DNA of 64,000 nucleotides from the NCBI RefSeq assembly GCF_022568795.1, contig NZ_JAKZHU010000001.1, positions 1,302,001 to 1,366,000 on the forward strand, read 5' to 3'. This DNA is from Arsenicicoccus dermatophilus. Its GTDB lineage: Bacteria > Actinomycetota > Actinomycetes > Actinomycetales > Dermatophilaceae. The position numbers and the translations under genes were made by a program. Numbering within the stretch: the stretch's first letter is position 1; each line of letters opens with the position of its first letter. Under the pieces are notes generated by a model, which did no database searches, was not told the origin of the DNA, and saw nothing but the letters and a program-made list of their open reading frames with translations. Positions 1-9,183 of this stretch are shown here, in pieces.

Positions 1-959
1 AGCACCTCCTCGCGGGTCAGCACGAGGGCCTGGTCGCCCAGGTGGGCGGCCCAGCGGCTGGCGATGGTGGCGGCGGCGACGCCGGGCTCGGCATACAGCA
101 TCAGCGCGCGGGGCTCGCCCCCGACGTGCCGGACGTCGGCCGCCAGGTCCGGCACCCGGGCCAGGTCGGTGCGGGCGTCCACGGGCACGTCGACCATGCC
201 GTGGTCGGCGGTGACGTGCAGGGCGCAGTCGGGCGGGAGCATCCGGTGCAGCCGGGCGAGCTGGTCGTCGACGTGCTCCAGCTCGGCGGTCCACTGCGGG
301 GACTGCCAGCCGTGCACGTGGCCGGCCTTGTCGAGGTCGCCCCAGTAGAGGTAGACGAGGGTGCGCGGGTCGGCCGCGGCGGCTCGGGAGGCGACCTCGA
401 CCCGGGCGTCGAGGTCCATCGCGCCCTGGAAGCGGCCGCCGCGCAGGGCGGCGTTGGTGAGCCCGGAGCCGTCGAAGAAGTGCGGGCCGATCCGGGTCAC
501 CGCCACGCCGGCGGCCACGCAGCGCTCGAAGACCGTCTCGTGCGGCTGCCAGGCGAAGGGGTCGACGCCCTCGTCCCAGGCCAGCTCGTTGAAGGTGCGG
601 TCCTCGCCGGGCACGAGGACCTGGTAGCCCACGAGACCGTGCGCCCCCGGGGGCAGGCCGGTGCCGAAGGTGCCCATGCTCGTGGCCGTCGTCGACGGGA
701 AGCCGGACTGCAGGGCGGGCGAGCCGTCCAGGGCCTGGCGCAGGAAGGGCGCGTGGCCTCGTCGGGCGTCCAGGAGCCGGCGGCCCATGCCGTCGACCAG
801 CACCACGACGGCGCGGCGCGAGGGCGGGAGCCGCACCTTGGCGACCTCGGCGGGGCCGAGGTCGACCCCGAGGGAGCGGGCCACGCCCGGCAGCACGTCG
901 GCCAGGCCGAGCCCGGTGTAGGCCCGGCCGAGGAGCCCGCCCTTGCTGCGCACGCTCAC
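1..959 (-). CDS. Alkaline phosphatase superfamily protein (type I phosphodiesterase/nucleotide pyrophosphatase), C-terminus outside window
   Basis: Likely hydrolyses phosphodiester or pyrophosphate bonds with a two-metal site; the substrate cannot be named. About 319 residues are visible and the frame stays open to the window edge, so the C-terminus is missing. The metal/nucleophile architecture is clear: VLVDGMG (Asp56), the nucleophile region FPSTTATSM around residue 90, GDLDKAGH (Asp208, His214) and TADHGM (Asp252, His253). No signal peptide is visible, so it is probably cytoplasmic. The GTG start at 959 overlaps the stop of the DUF5998 gene (GTGA), indicating translational coupling in a two-gene operon. 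Family assignment is firm; exact role is not. Confidence 0.85.
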   Translation of the reverse strand, partial: MSVRSKGGLLGRAYTGLGLADVLPGVARSLGVDLGPAEVAKVRLPPSRRAVVVLVDGMGRRLLDARRGHAPFLRQALDGSPALQSGFPSTTATSMGTFGTGLPPGAHGLVGYQVLVPGEDRTFNELAWDEGVDPFAWQPHETVFERCVAAGVAVTRIGPHFFDGSGLTNAALRGGRFQGAMDLDARVEVASRAAAADPRTLVYLYWGDLDKAGHVHGWQSPQWTAELEHVDDQLARLHRMLPPDCALHVTADHGMVDVPVDARTDLARVPDLAADVRHVGGEPRALMLYAEPGVAAATIASRWAAHLGDQALVLTREEV

Positions 960-1597
960 CGCCCGGTGGCCAGCGACAGGGCCCGGGCGAAGGCCCGCGC
1001 CTGCTGGACCGCCTCGGGGCCGTCGGCGTCGGCGCTGACCCGGAAGGAGATGTCGTCGCTGGTGACGGTGCCGTCGTAGCCGTGGTCGCCCTCGCAGGCG
1101 GGGTCCGCGCACGAGGCGGGCGGCAGGTCGATGCGGCTGACCGCGCCCCAACCGAGGGTCACGGTCACCTCCGACCCGAGCGTGCCCGGGCGGTAGGCCG
1201 CGGCGGAGCCGACGACGTGGGTGAGCATCACGCCGCGGACGCTGGCCAGCGGCACCGACTCGGAGGTCGCCATGACCACGGGATCCCCGGCGCCGGGCGG
1301 GCGCTCCCCGGCCCGGCCGGTGCGGGGCACGCCGGGCTCGGCGTGCATCTCCAGGTGGTCGTCGACGTGCCCGACCACGAGCCGGGAGCGGGTGAGGACG
1401 AGCACGGTCAGGTGTCGCAGGATCTCCTCGTGGTCGAAGGTCGTCTCCTGGTGCACGAGGTGCTCGACGACGTCCTCCCCCGCCACGGCCTCGGCCACGA
1501 CGTCGGCCACCAGCGCGGGGTAGTAGCCGGCACGCTCGATGTCCCGGCGGAGGCTGTGCGGCAGCAGGTCGGCTGGGCTGACGGAGGCTCTGGGCAT
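956..1597 (-). CDS. DUF5998 family protein
   Basis: A 213-residue cytoplasmic protein of the actinobacterial DUF5998 family, whose function is unknown. Recognised from the conserved core ERAGYYPALVADVV, the HLVHQETTFDHEEI segment and the C-terminal DISFRVSADADG region. It is regularly paired with the downstream phosphodiesterase, and here the two genes overlap by four bases. I chose the ATG at 1597 because a CAGAAT -10-like hexamer lies 7 bases upstream, matching the leaderless arrangement seen elsewhere in the window. An in-frame ATG at 1606 is possible. A longer reading frame to 1720 lacks any start signal or conserved sequence. Confidence 0.75.
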   Translation of the reverse strand: MPRASVSPADLLPHSLRRDIERAGYYPALVADVVAEAVAGEDVVEHLVHQETTFDHEEILRHLTVLVLTRSRLVVGHVDDHLEMHAEPGVPRTGRAGERPPGAGDPVVMATSESVPLASVRGVMLTHVVGSAAAYRPGTLGSEVTVTLGWGAVSRIDLPPASCADPACEGDHGYDGTVTSDDISFRVSADADGPEAVQQARAFARALSLATGR

Positions 1598-1724
1598 GGC
1601 GGCCATTCTGGCACCCCGGACGGTGGTCGGACCGCTGGCGCGCGCCACCTCGTCCTCGCCCTGGCGGCGTGCACGGTCGCCGCTACGGGGGCTCAGGTGG
1701 TCCTGGGCCCAGGTGGTCACGGGG

Positions 1725-4400
1725 TCAGGTGGGCATGGCGCGGCGGTCCGCGTCGGTCCGCAGGGCGGGCGGTGCCACGGTCACGTCGGCGCCCAGCACG
1801 TCCACCCCACCGGCGCGGGCGCTCACCGGGTTGAGCTCGAGCGCGGCCACCTCCGGGAAGTCGTCGGCCAGCAGGCTGACCCGCCCGACGACCTCGTGCA
1901 GCGCGTCCAGGTCGACGGGCTGGGCGCCGCGGTGCCCGGCCAGCAAGGGCGAGGCCCGCACCGAGCGCACCAGGTCGGCCACGTCGACGTCGGTGAGCGG
2001 TGGGATCCGGTGCGCCACGTCCTCCAGCAGGTCGGTGGGGGTGCCCGCCACCGAGAAGCTCACGACGGGTCCGAACAGCGGGTCCTCCACCGAGCCGACC
2101 ACGCAGGCCACGCCGGGCTCGGCCATCCGCTGGACCACGAGTGCCGGGTCCCCCACCGAGGCGAACCGCGCCTCCAGGTGCTCCACCGCCTCCACCACGT
2201 CCTCGTCGTCGTCCAGGTCCAGGCGCAGGGCCCCGAGCCCCGGGGTGTGGCGCAGCACCTGGGAGACGGACTTCACGACCACCGGGCGGCCGACCAGGTC
2301 GGCGGCGGCGACGGCCTCCTCGGGCGTGCGGACGCGGATCCGGCGCCAGACGTCGATGCCGTATGCCGCGAGCAGGCGGGCTGCCTCGTCGTCGGTGAGG
2401 GCCCGGCCCTCGGGACAGTCCTGGAGCACCGCGTCGACGACCGCGAAGGCCGCGTGCCGGTCGACGTCGTCGTAGGTGAGCCGCTCCCCCTTGTCGGCCT
2501 GCCGCCAGGCGGCATACCGGCTGACCTGGTCGAGCGCCCGCACCGCGTCCTCGGGCATGGCATAGATCGGGAAGCCGCCCGCGAGCCCGGGGGCGGCGCG
2601 GCTGGCGGCGTCGCCGAGCCGCATCCCCAGGAAGGTGCTGAGGACCGGCTTGGGGGCATCGGTCGCGATGGCGGCCACCGCCTCGACGACGGTCTCGTCC
2701 GCCGTGACCAGCGGGGGGATGAAGCTCGTGAGGACGGCGTCGACGTCCTCGTCGTCCAGGGCCGCGTGCAGCGCCTGGCCGAACTCCTCGGCGGTGGCCT
2801 CGGGAGCCAGGGAGACCGGGCCGTGGGTGACCTCGAGGCCGCGGGCGAGGCAGGCGTCCGCGGTGAGCGCGCCCAGGGCGTGCGCGTTGCCGACGACGGC
2901 CACCCGCCGTCCTTGCGGCAGCGGCTGGGCCGCGACCAGTGCGGCGACGTCGCACAGCTCGGCGATGGACTCCACCCGCATCACGCCGGCCTGGGCCATC
3001 ATCGAGTCGAAGGCCCCCCGCGGCACCCGCGCCTGGCGGACCGTGTGACCCGGCGGGACGGCATACCCGGAGTGCCCGGCCTTGACCACGACGACGGGCT
3101 TGACGGCGGCGAGCTGGCGGGCGATCCGGGAGAACTTGCGCGGGTTGCCGACCGACTCCAGGTGCATGCCGACGGCCCGGGTGCCCTCGTGGTCGATGAA
3201 GTACTGCATCAGGTCGTTGCCGGAGACGTCCGCGCGGTTGCCCGCCGACGCGAACACCGACATCCCGAGCCCACGGCCGTCCACGGCCGCGAGCAGCGCG
3301 ACCCCGAGGGCCCCGCTCTGGGCGAAGAGCCCCAGCCCGCCGGCCCGCGGCAGGTGCTGCGTCACCGTGGCGTTGAGCCCGAGGTCGGTGTTGGCGATGC
3401 CGATGGTGTTGGGCCCGACCACGCGCATCCCGCCGGCGTGGGCCCGCCGCAGCAGCTCCCGCTGCCGCTCCAGCCCCTCGGGGCCCGCCTCGGCGAAGCC
3501 GTCGGACGCGACGACCAGCGCCCGGACCCCGGCGGCGACGCAGTCGTCCACGACGTCCAGCACCGCGTCCGCGGGCACGCACACCACGGCCAGGTCGACC
3601 GGCTCGCCGATCGCCGTCACCGTGGGGTGGCAGGGGACGCCGAGCACCTGGGTGGCGGTGGGGTGCACCGCGTGGAGGCGGCCGGCGTAGGACCCCTGCA
3701 GGATGTCGTCCAGCACCAGGTGCCCGAGGGCCTCGACCCGCGGGCTCGCCCCCACCACCACGACCGACGCCGGCTCCACGACCGCCTTGATGCTCTCGGC
3801 CTCGGCGCGGTGCTCGCGGGACAGCCGCACCAGCTCGGAACGCTCGGTGGGGCGGATCTGGAAGGACACCGCGATGACGCCGTCGTCGAAGTGGTGCCTG
3901 ACCTCGTAGCCCGCGTCGGTGAAGACCCGCATCATCCTGCGGTTCTGCGGAAGCACGTCGGCGACGAACTCCTCGACGCCCAGCTCCTGCCCGATCGCGG
4001 CCAGGTGCTCCAGCAGCACCGACCCGATGCCCTTGCCCTGCGCGTGGTCGGAGATGTTGAAGGCCACCTCGGCCACGCCCGGCGTCACCACGTCGTAGCG
4101 ACCGATCCCGATGATCTCCTCGCGCACCGTGGCGACCAGGGCCACCCGGCTCAGCTGGTCCACCTCGGTGAAGCGGGTCAGGTCCTTGTCGCTGATCTCC
4201 TTGACGGGGGCGAAGAAGCGCAGGTAGATCGACTCCGCCGACTGTCGCGCGTGGAAGGCCTGGATCCCCGCGCGGTCCTGCGGCCGGATCGGGCGCAGGT
4301 GGCACACGGAGCCGTCCCGCAGCACCACGTCCGCCTCCCACGCGGAGGGGTCGGAGACCCCCAGCCGACCAGGTCCGAGGCTGCCGCGCTGCTCGCTCAT
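1725..4400 (-). CDS. Fusion of GNAT N-acetyltransferase and ADP-forming acyl-CoA synthetase-like protein
   Basis: An 891-residue cytoplasmic fusion. Residues about 31-180 form a GNAT acetyltransferase with the acetyl-CoA loop QGKGIGS (121-127). From about 210 there is a Rossmann CoA-binding domain (SVVVVGASPR), then succinyl-CoA-ligase-like domains, with a C-terminal ATP-grasp from about residue 665 (VVVKSVS onward). Relatives include protein lysine acetyltransferases such as bacterial PatZ, where the GNAT domain is C-terminal; here it is N-terminal. A His in VPPGHTVRQ aligns with the phospho-His of ADP-forming acetyl-CoA synthetases, so the ligase half may be active. It probably acylates proteins or makes acyl-CoA; the substrate is unknown. 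It is monocistronic, with a gap of 127 bases to the next gene. Confidence 0.85.
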   Translation of the reverse strand: MSEQRGSLGPGRLGVSDPSAWEADVVLRDGSVCHLRPIRPQDRAGIQAFHARQSAESIYLRFFAPVKEISDKDLTRFTEVDQLSRVALVATVREEIIGIGRYDVVTPGVAEVAFNISDHAQGKGIGSVLLEHLAAIGQELGVEEFVADVLPQNRRMMRVFTDAGYEVRHHFDDGVIAVSFQIRPTERSELVRLSREHRAEAESIKAVVEPASVVVVGASPRVEALGHLVLDDILQGSYAGRLHAVHPTATQVLGVPCHPTVTAIGEPVDLAVVCVPADAVLDVVDDCVAAGVRALVVASDGFAEAGPEGLERQRELLRRAHAGGMRVVGPNTIGIANTDLGLNATVTQHLPRAGGLGLFAQSGALGVALLAAVDGRGLGMSVFASAGNRADVSGNDLMQYFIDHEGTRAVGMHLESVGNPRKFSRIARQLAAVKPVVVVKAGHSGYAVPPGHTVRQARVPRGAFDSMMAQAGVMRVESIAELCDVAALVAAQPLPQGRRVAVVGNAHALGALTADACLARGLEVTHGPVSLAPEATAEEFGQALHAALDDEDVDAVLTSFIPPLVTADETVVEAVAAIATDAPKPVLSTFLGMRLGDAASRAAPGLAGGFPIYAMPEDAVRALDQVSRYAAWRQADKGERLTYDDVDRHAAFAVVDAVLQDCPEGRALTDDEAARLLAAYGIDVWRRIRVRTPEEAVAAADLVGRPVVVKSVSQVLRHTPGLGALRLDLDDDEDVVEAVEHLEARFASVGDPALVVQRMAEPGVACVVGSVEDPLFGPVVSFSVAGTPTDLLEDVAHRIPPLTDVDVADLVRSVRASPLLAGHRGAQPVDLDALHEVVGRVSLLADDFPEVAALELNPVSARAGGVDVLGADVTVAPPALRTDADRRAMPT

Positions 4401-4526
4401 GGGGCCTAGCGTGGCACGGGCCTCGGTCCTGGGCGCGGTGGGGCGCGCCCGGTCCGGCGGGGCCTGGGGCGCGTCCGGCAGGTATGTCGGCAGGGGTCTG
4501 TCGGCAGGTCGTGCCAGGCTCGCGCC

Positions 4527-5168
4527 ATGGAGCACGAGGAGCTGGTCCGGGGACGCCGGATGCTGCGCCGCTTCGACCCCGGCCGGCCGGTCGACGAGGC
4601 GACGATCACCCGGGCGCTGCAGGCGGCGACCCGCGCCCCCAGCGCCGGGTGGTCCCAGGGGTGGGACTTCGTGGTGCTGCGTCGGCCCGGGGACGTCGCG
4701 CGCTACTGGGAGGCGACCCGGCGGCCGGGACCGCCCGACACCTGGGCCCGCGGGGTGATGACCGCGCCCTGCCTGGTGATCGTGTGCAGCGACCCCGAGC
4801 GCTACCTCGACCGCTACGCCGAGCCGGACAAGGGCTGGACCGACCGGGACCTCGCCCGGTGGCCGGTCCCCTGGTGGGACGTCGATGCCGGTATGGCGGC
4901 GTTGCTCGCGCTGCTGTCCGTGCACGACGCCGGCCTGGGCGGGCTGCTGTGCGGCATCCCGGCCGATCGGCAGGACGCGGTGCGCCGGGCCTTCGGCATC
5001 CCTGCGCAGCGCCGTCTGGTCGGCCTCCTCGCGCTGGGTCACCCGCCCACCGACGGGTCCCGGGGCGTCCGAGGGAGCCGCCGTCGTGGCCGGCGGCCGC
5101 TGGCCGAGGTGGCTCACGACGGATGCTTCGGACGGCCCTGGGCGGCGGGGGTCGCGTCCGGTGCCTAG
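4527..5168 (+). CDS. Nitroreductase family protein
   Basis: A 213-residue FMN-dependent nitroreductase-fold protein. The N-terminal RRMLRRFDPGRPV and APSAGWSQGWDF match the flavin-binding start of the family, and the region around residues 125-170 (DAGMAALLALLSVHDAGLGG) matches its central helix and dimer-interface segment. Such enzymes reduce nitro compounds, quinones or mycofactocin/F420-like substrates; the substrate here is unknown. The C-terminal 25 residues are Arg-rich and unusual. The ATG at 4527 follows a GC-rich leader with no clear Shine-Dalgarno sequence. It is divergent from the GNAT/synthetase gene and transcribed towards the fructose operon. Confidence 0.8.
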   Translation: MEHEELVRGRRMLRRFDPGRPVDEATITRALQAATRAPSAGWSQGWDFVVLRRPGDVARYWEATRRPGPPDTWARGVMTAPCLVIVCSDPERYLDRYAEPDKGWTDRDLARWPVPWWDVDAGMAALLALLSVHDAGLGGLLCGIPADRQDAVRRAFGIPAQRRLVGLLALGHPPTDGSRGVRGSRRRGRRPLAEVAHDGCFGRPWAAGVASGA

Positions 5169-5264
5169 GACCGCCGCGACCACCGGGCCGGATCCGCAAA
5201 GTCTGTTCCAACATCCGAGATGACCGGTAATCGCAGCAGGGCCCCACGTCCGATCGTTTCCGTC

Positions 5265-5294
5265 CTGACAAACGGACACATCCGGGTCTAAGGT
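5265..5294 (+). promoter_or_regulatory. Candidate promoter of the fructose PTS operon
   Basis: CTGACA at 5265-5270 resembles a -35 box. TAAGGT at 5289-5294 fits the actinobacterial TANNNT -10 pattern, with an 18-base spacer. Transcription would begin near 5301, giving a leader of about 32 bases that holds the AGGAG ribosome-binding site. A DeoR/FruR operator would be expected here, but I see no clean inverted repeat. Inferred only. Confidence 0.4.
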
Positions 5295-5332
5295 GACACC
5301 TGTCCGACGAGGACGTGGATAGGAGACATCCA

Positions 5333-6094
5333 GTGCACCAGCACGAGCGACACCAGCTCATCGTGGAGCGGGCCCGGTCCCAGTCGCGGGTCGAGGTGGC
5401 CGGGCTGGCGGACGAGCTCGACGTGACCCCGGAGACGATCCGACGCGATCTCACCGTCCTCGAGCGGCACGGCCTCGTGCGCCGGGTCCACGGCGGGGCC
5501 ATCGCCGTCGAGAAGCTCGCCTTCGAGCCCACGACCCAGATGCGGGCCGAGCAGCGGACCGCGGAGAAGTCCGCGATCGCCCAGCGGGCCCGCGAGCTGG
5601 TCCCCGAGAGCGGGGTCGTGCTGCTGGACGCCGGCACCTCCACCCTGGCCCTGGCGCACCTGCTCCCCACCGGCGGCGAGCTGACCGTGGTCACCAGCTC
5701 CTTGTCCATCGCCCAGGCCCTCAGCAGCCGTGAGGACGTGGCGCTCTACCTGCTCGGCGGACGGGTCCGGGCCAAGACGCTGGCCGCGGTGGGCGCCTGG
5801 GCCGTGGACGCACTGCGGGACGTGCACGTGGACGTCGCCTTCATCGGCACCAACGGCCTGACCATCGACGAGGGCCTGACCACCCCGGATCCCTCCGAGG
5901 CCGCGGTCAAGCGCGCCATGATCGGCGTCGCCCAGCGGGTCGTCGTGCTCGCCGACCACACCAAGGTCGGCGTCGCCCACTTCTCCCGCTTCGGCCGGCT
6001 CGGCGACATCGACACCTTCATCACCGACGGCGGCCTCGATCCCGACACGGCCGCCGAGATCTCCGCCCACGGCCCCGAGGTGGTCCGCACATGA
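5333..6094 (+). CDS. fruR: DeoR/GlpR-family transcriptional regulator of fructose operon (FruR-like)
   Basis: A 253-residue sugar-phosphate-responsive repressor. Residues 1-60 form a DeoR helix-turn-helix (RVEVAGLADELDVTPETIRR, then VHGGA). The rest is the C-terminal DeoR sensor domain related to phosphosugar isomerases (LLDAGTSTLALAHLL, LGGRVRAKTL, FIGTNGL). I chose the GTG at 5333 because AGGAG (5321-5325) is correctly spaced; an upstream in-frame GTG at 5315 would place that ribosome site inside the gene. Its stop overlaps the fruK start (ATGA). By family and position it probably represses the operon and is relieved by fructose-1-phosphate. Confidence 0.9.
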   Translation: MHQHERHQLIVERARSQSRVEVAGLADELDVTPETIRRDLTVLERHGLVRRVHGGAIAVEKLAFEPTTQMRAEQRTAEKSAIAQRARELVPESGVVLLDAGTSTLALAHLLPTGGELTVVTSSLSIAQALSSREDVALYLLGGRVRAKTLAAVGAWAVDALRDVHVDVAFIGTNGLTIDEGLTTPDPSEAAVKRAMIGVAQRVVVLADHTKVGVAHFSRFGRLGDIDTFITDGGLDPDTAAEISAHGPEVVRT

Positions 6095-7035
6095 TCCTGA
6101 CCCTCACCCCCAACCCCAGCGTCGACCGCACGATCACGGTCGCCCGCCTCGAGCGCGGCGCCGTCCAGCGCGCCTCGGACTCCCGGATGGACCCGGGCGG
6201 CAAGGGCATCAACGTCTCCCGGGCGCTGGCTGCCCACGGCACCGAGACCGTGGCCGTCCTGCCCGTCGGCGGGCCCCACGGCGTGATCATGACCGACCTG
6301 CTGCGCGAGATCGACCTGTCCGTCGAGACCGTCCCGGTCGCCGAGGGCATCCGGGCCAACGTCGGCGTCGTCGAGCCGGACGGCACCACCACCAAGGTCA
6401 ACGAGCAGGGTCCGCACCTGAGCCCCGAGGAGGTCGCCGGCCTGCTGGCCGCGGTGGACCGCCACGCCGACCGCAGGCTCACCTGGCTCGTCGGGTGCGG
6501 GTCCTTGCCCCCCGGCCTGGATGGCGACTTCTACGCCGACCTGGTCCGCCGCGGGCACGCCGCCGGCGCCCGGGTCGCCATCGACTCCAGCGGACCGGCC
6601 ATGGTCGCGGCCGTCGCGGCCGGACCCGACCTGATCAAGCCCAACGACGAGGAGCTGGAGGAGCTCGTGGGCCGCCGTCTGCCCACCGTCGGCGACGTCG
6701 TCGAGGCGTGTCGCGACCTGATCGCGGGCGGCGTCGGCTCGGTCGTGGTCAGCCTCGGGAGCAAGGGCGCCCTGCTGGTCACCGCCGACGAGGTCGCCCA
6801 CGCCCGGGCCACCATCACCGACCCCCTCTCGACCGTCGGAGCGGGTGACTCGCTGCTGGCGGGCTACCTGCACGCGCTGTCCCACGGGGACACCCCGGCC
6901 ACCGCCCTGCGGACCGCCGTGGCGTTCGGCTCCGCCGCGGTCTGCCTGCCCGGCACCGAGGTGCCCGGACCGGACCAGGTCCGCGCCATGCACGTCGAGG
7001 TCGTCGAGCCCGTCGACCTCGCCCTCCCTCTCTGA
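6091..7035 (+). CDS. fruK: 1-phosphofructokinase
   Basis: A 314-residue PfkB/ribokinase-family kinase that phosphorylates fructose-1-phosphate to fructose-1,6-bisphosphate, feeding PTS-imported fructose into glycolysis. Diagnostic features are the N-terminal LTLTPNPSVDRT, the substrate motif DPGGKGINVSRAL, PNDEELEEL, and the C-terminal anion hole with catalytic Asp in STVGAGDSLLAGYL. Length is normal. It overlaps the regulator gene by four bases and is followed 27 bases later by EIIA, with AAGGAG before that start. Assignment is strong because the full fructose PTS is adjacent. Confidence 0.95.
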   Translation: MILTLTPNPSVDRTITVARLERGAVQRASDSRMDPGGKGINVSRALAAHGTETVAVLPVGGPHGVIMTDLLREIDLSVETVPVAEGIRANVGVVEPDGTTTKVNEQGPHLSPEEVAGLLAAVDRHADRRLTWLVGCGSLPPGLDGDFYADLVRRGHAAGARVAIDSSGPAMVAAVAAGPDLIKPNDEELEELVGRRLPTVGDVVEACRDLIAGGVGSVVVSLGSKGALLVTADEVAHARATITDPLSTVGAGDSLLAGYLHALSHGDTPATALRTAVAFGSAAVCLPGTEVPGPDQVRAMHVEVVEPVDLALPL

Positions 7036-7062
7036 TCACCGTCTCGCCCCCAAGGAGATCCC

Positions 7063-7509
7063 ATGTCCCTCATCACCGAGAAGCAGGTCGTCCTGGACCT
7101 CACCGGCACCGACCGCGCCGAGGCCACCCGCATCCTCGGCCAGACCCTCGTCGCCGAGGGCCGGGTCACCGACCTGGACGGCTTCCTGGAGGACGTCCGT
7201 CGCCGCGAGGAACAGATGGCCACCGGTCTGCCCGGCGGCATCGCCATCCCCCACTGCCGTTCCGCCCACGTCACCGAGCCGTCCCTGGTCTTCGGTCGTT
7301 CCCGCGAGGGCATCGACTGGGGCGCCGAGGACGGCCCGGCCACGCTGATGTTCATGATCGCGGCCCCGGAGGGCGGCGGCGAGGACCACCTCAAGATCCT
7401 GGCCCTGCTCGCCCGCAAGCTGATGCGCGCCGAGTTCAAGGAGTCCCTGCGGCGCGCCCAGACCCCGGCGGAGGTCGTCCAGATCGTCCGCACGGAGGTC
7501 GAGCAGTGA
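7063..7509 (+). CDS. fruA: PTS fructose-specific EIIA component
   Basis: A 148-residue cytoplasmic EIIA domain of the mannitol/fructose class, which accepts phosphate from HPr and passes it to EIIB. The active histidine is His64 in GIAIPHCRSAHV, and the fold signature HLKILALLARKL follows. It is a separate protein here, not fused to EIIBC as in many bacteria. AAGGAG precedes the ATG, and the stop overlaps the EIIBC GTG start (GTGA), so the two are translationally coupled. Confidence 0.93.
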   Translation: MSLITEKQVVLDLTGTDRAEATRILGQTLVAEGRVTDLDGFLEDVRRREEQMATGLPGGIAIPHCRSAHVTEPSLVFGRSREGIDWGAEDGPATLMFMIAAPEGGGEDHLKILALLARKLMRAEFKESLRRAQTPAEVVQIVRTEVEQ

Positions 7510-9065
7510 GGTTCGTCGGTGTGACGAGCTGCCCGACGGGCATCGCGCACACCTACATGGCGGCCGAGGCGTTGGAGCAGGCCGCCAAGGCCGCCGGCCA
7601 CAAGATGGTGGTAGAGACCCAGGGCTCCGCGGGCTCCGACCCGCTCGACCCGGCGGTCATCGCGGCCGCCGACGGCGTGATCCTCGCCCACGACCTCGAG
7701 GTCAAGGACGCGGCCCGGTTCGCCGGCAAGCCGACCATCGACGTCGGCGTCAAGCGCGCCGTCTCCGACTCCCCCGCCCTCGTCGCCGAGATCGAGCGGC
7801 TCGTCGCCGAGCGCCGGGCCGAGGCCGCGGCAGGCACACCCGCGAGCGGGACCACACCCGCCGCCACGCCCGCCGTCGGGGCGACCGTGGCGGGTGCCCG
7901 CGAGCCCGACCGGGTCGGGACGGGCACCAAGGTCCGCCAGTGGCTGATGACCGGCGTGTCGTACATGATCCCCTTCGTCGCCGCCGGTGGCATCCTCATC
8001 GCCCTCGGCTTCATGCTCGCGACCGTGGCCGCGGGCAAGAGCGGGGTGATCGACGTCACCGCCTTCACCTTCGACGTGGGCGACCCGAAGACCCCCGTCC
8101 TGCAGAACGTCTTCGAGCCCGGGTCGCTGATGCACTGGGCCGCGCTGCTGTTCTGGATCGGCAAGGCCGCCTTCGCGTTCCTCGTCCCGGTCCTGTCCGG
8201 CTACATCGCCTACGGCATCGCGGACCGACCGGGCCTGGTGCCCGGCTTCGCCGGCGGCGCCATCGCCATGTCCATGGGCGCGGGCTTCCTCGGCGGCATC
8301 GTCACCGGATTCCTCGCCGGCTTCGTCGCCCGCTGGATCGCGGGCTGGCAGGTCCCCAAGGGCCTGCGCGGCGTCATGCCCGTGATGGTCGTCCCGCTGC
8401 TGTCCACCCTGATCACCGGGGCGGCGATGGTCCTGCTGCTGGGACGCCCGATCAAGGCGCTGATGGACGCGCTCACCGACGCGCTCAACGGCATGACCGG
8501 CTCCAACGCCGTGCTGCTCGGCCTCATCCTGGGTCTGATGATGGGCTTCGACCTGGGCGGTCCGGTCAACAAGGTCGCCTACACCTTCGGCACCACCGGC
8601 CTGGCGACGGCCGGGGCCGCGATGGACGCGCCGCAGCTCAAGATCATGGCGGCCGTCATGGGCGCCGGCATGGTGGCGCCCTGGGGCCTCGCCCTCGCCA
8701 CCGCCCTGCGCCCGCGCCTGTTCACCAAGGCCGAGCAGGAGAACGGCAGGGCCTGCTGGCTGCTCGGTGCGTCTTTCATCTCCGAGGGGGCCATCCCCTT
8801 CGCCGCCGCGGACCCGGGCCGCATCATCCCGGCCTCCATGGTCGGGTCCGGCCTCGCCGGTGGCATGATCATGGCCTTCGGCTGCACCAGCCGGGCCCCG
8901 CACGGAGGCCTGTGGGTCACGCCCCTCATCGGCAACTGGCTGATGTTCCTGCTGGCCGTCGTGGCCGGCGCTGCCGTGACGGCGGGGCTGGTCATCGCTC
9001 TCAAGGGCGCAGCCCGCACGGCGAAGGTCGAGACGCCCGCCACCGCGGGTGCTGTCGCCGGCTGA
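7506..9065 (+). CDS. fruB: PTS fructose transporter EIIBC component
   Basis: A 519-residue fructose permease. Residues 1-110 are the EIIB domain with phospho-Cys9 in TSCPTGIAHTYMAAE. An Ala/Thr/Pro-rich linker (about 110-135) leads to the EIIC membrane domain (RQWLMTGVSYMIPFVAAGG onward, about eight to ten hydrophobic segments), including the conserved GFDLGGPVNK and ISEGAIPFAAADP motifs. It imports fructose as fructose-1-phosphate. The GTG start at 7506 overlaps the EIIA stop. The following 118 bases before ptsH contain no gene and no evident terminator. Confidence 0.94.
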   Translation: MRFVGVTSCPTGIAHTYMAAEALEQAAKAAGHKMVVETQGSAGSDPLDPAVIAAADGVILAHDLEVKDAARFAGKPTIDVGVKRAVSDSPALVAEIERLVAERRAEAAAGTPASGTTPAATPAVGATVAGAREPDRVGTGTKVRQWLMTGVSYMIPFVAAGGILIALGFMLATVAAGKSGVIDVTAFTFDVGDPKTPVLQNVFEPGSLMHWAALLFWIGKAAFAFLVPVLSGYIAYGIADRPGLVPGFAGGAIAMSMGAGFLGGIVTGFLAGFVARWIAGWQVPKGLRGVMPVMVVPLLSTLITGAAMVLLLGRPIKALMDALTDALNGMTGSNAVLLGLILGLMMGFDLGGPVNKVAYTFGTTGLATAGAAMDAPQLKIMAAVMGAGMVAPWGLALATALRPRLFTKAEQENGRACWLLGASFISEGAIPFAAADPGRIIPASMVGSGLAGGMIMAFGCTSRAPHGGLWVTPLIGNWLMFLLAVVAGAAVTAGLVIALKGAARTAKVETPATAGAVAG

Positions 9066-9183
9066 GCCACCCGCCCGATCCACTCGCTGGGCGCCGACCG
9101 CGTCCGGCAGCCGACGCCCCGCTCCCGGGTCGTCACCTCACCACCGGAGTCCCGCTCCACCACCCAGTTAGGAAGAGATCACC

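Noticed and set aside
1539-4409. A 956-codon open frame on the plus strand opposite the GNAT/synthetase gene
   Set aside because: It is antisense shadow: composition is dominated by Gly, Arg, Val, His and Asp with no domain, while the minus strand encodes a clear two-domain enzyme.
4401-5279. N-terminal extension of the GNAT/synthetase frame up to 5279
   Set aside because: The extension lacks homology and runs across the opposite-strand nitroreductase; the GNAT domain begins just after the ATG at 4400.
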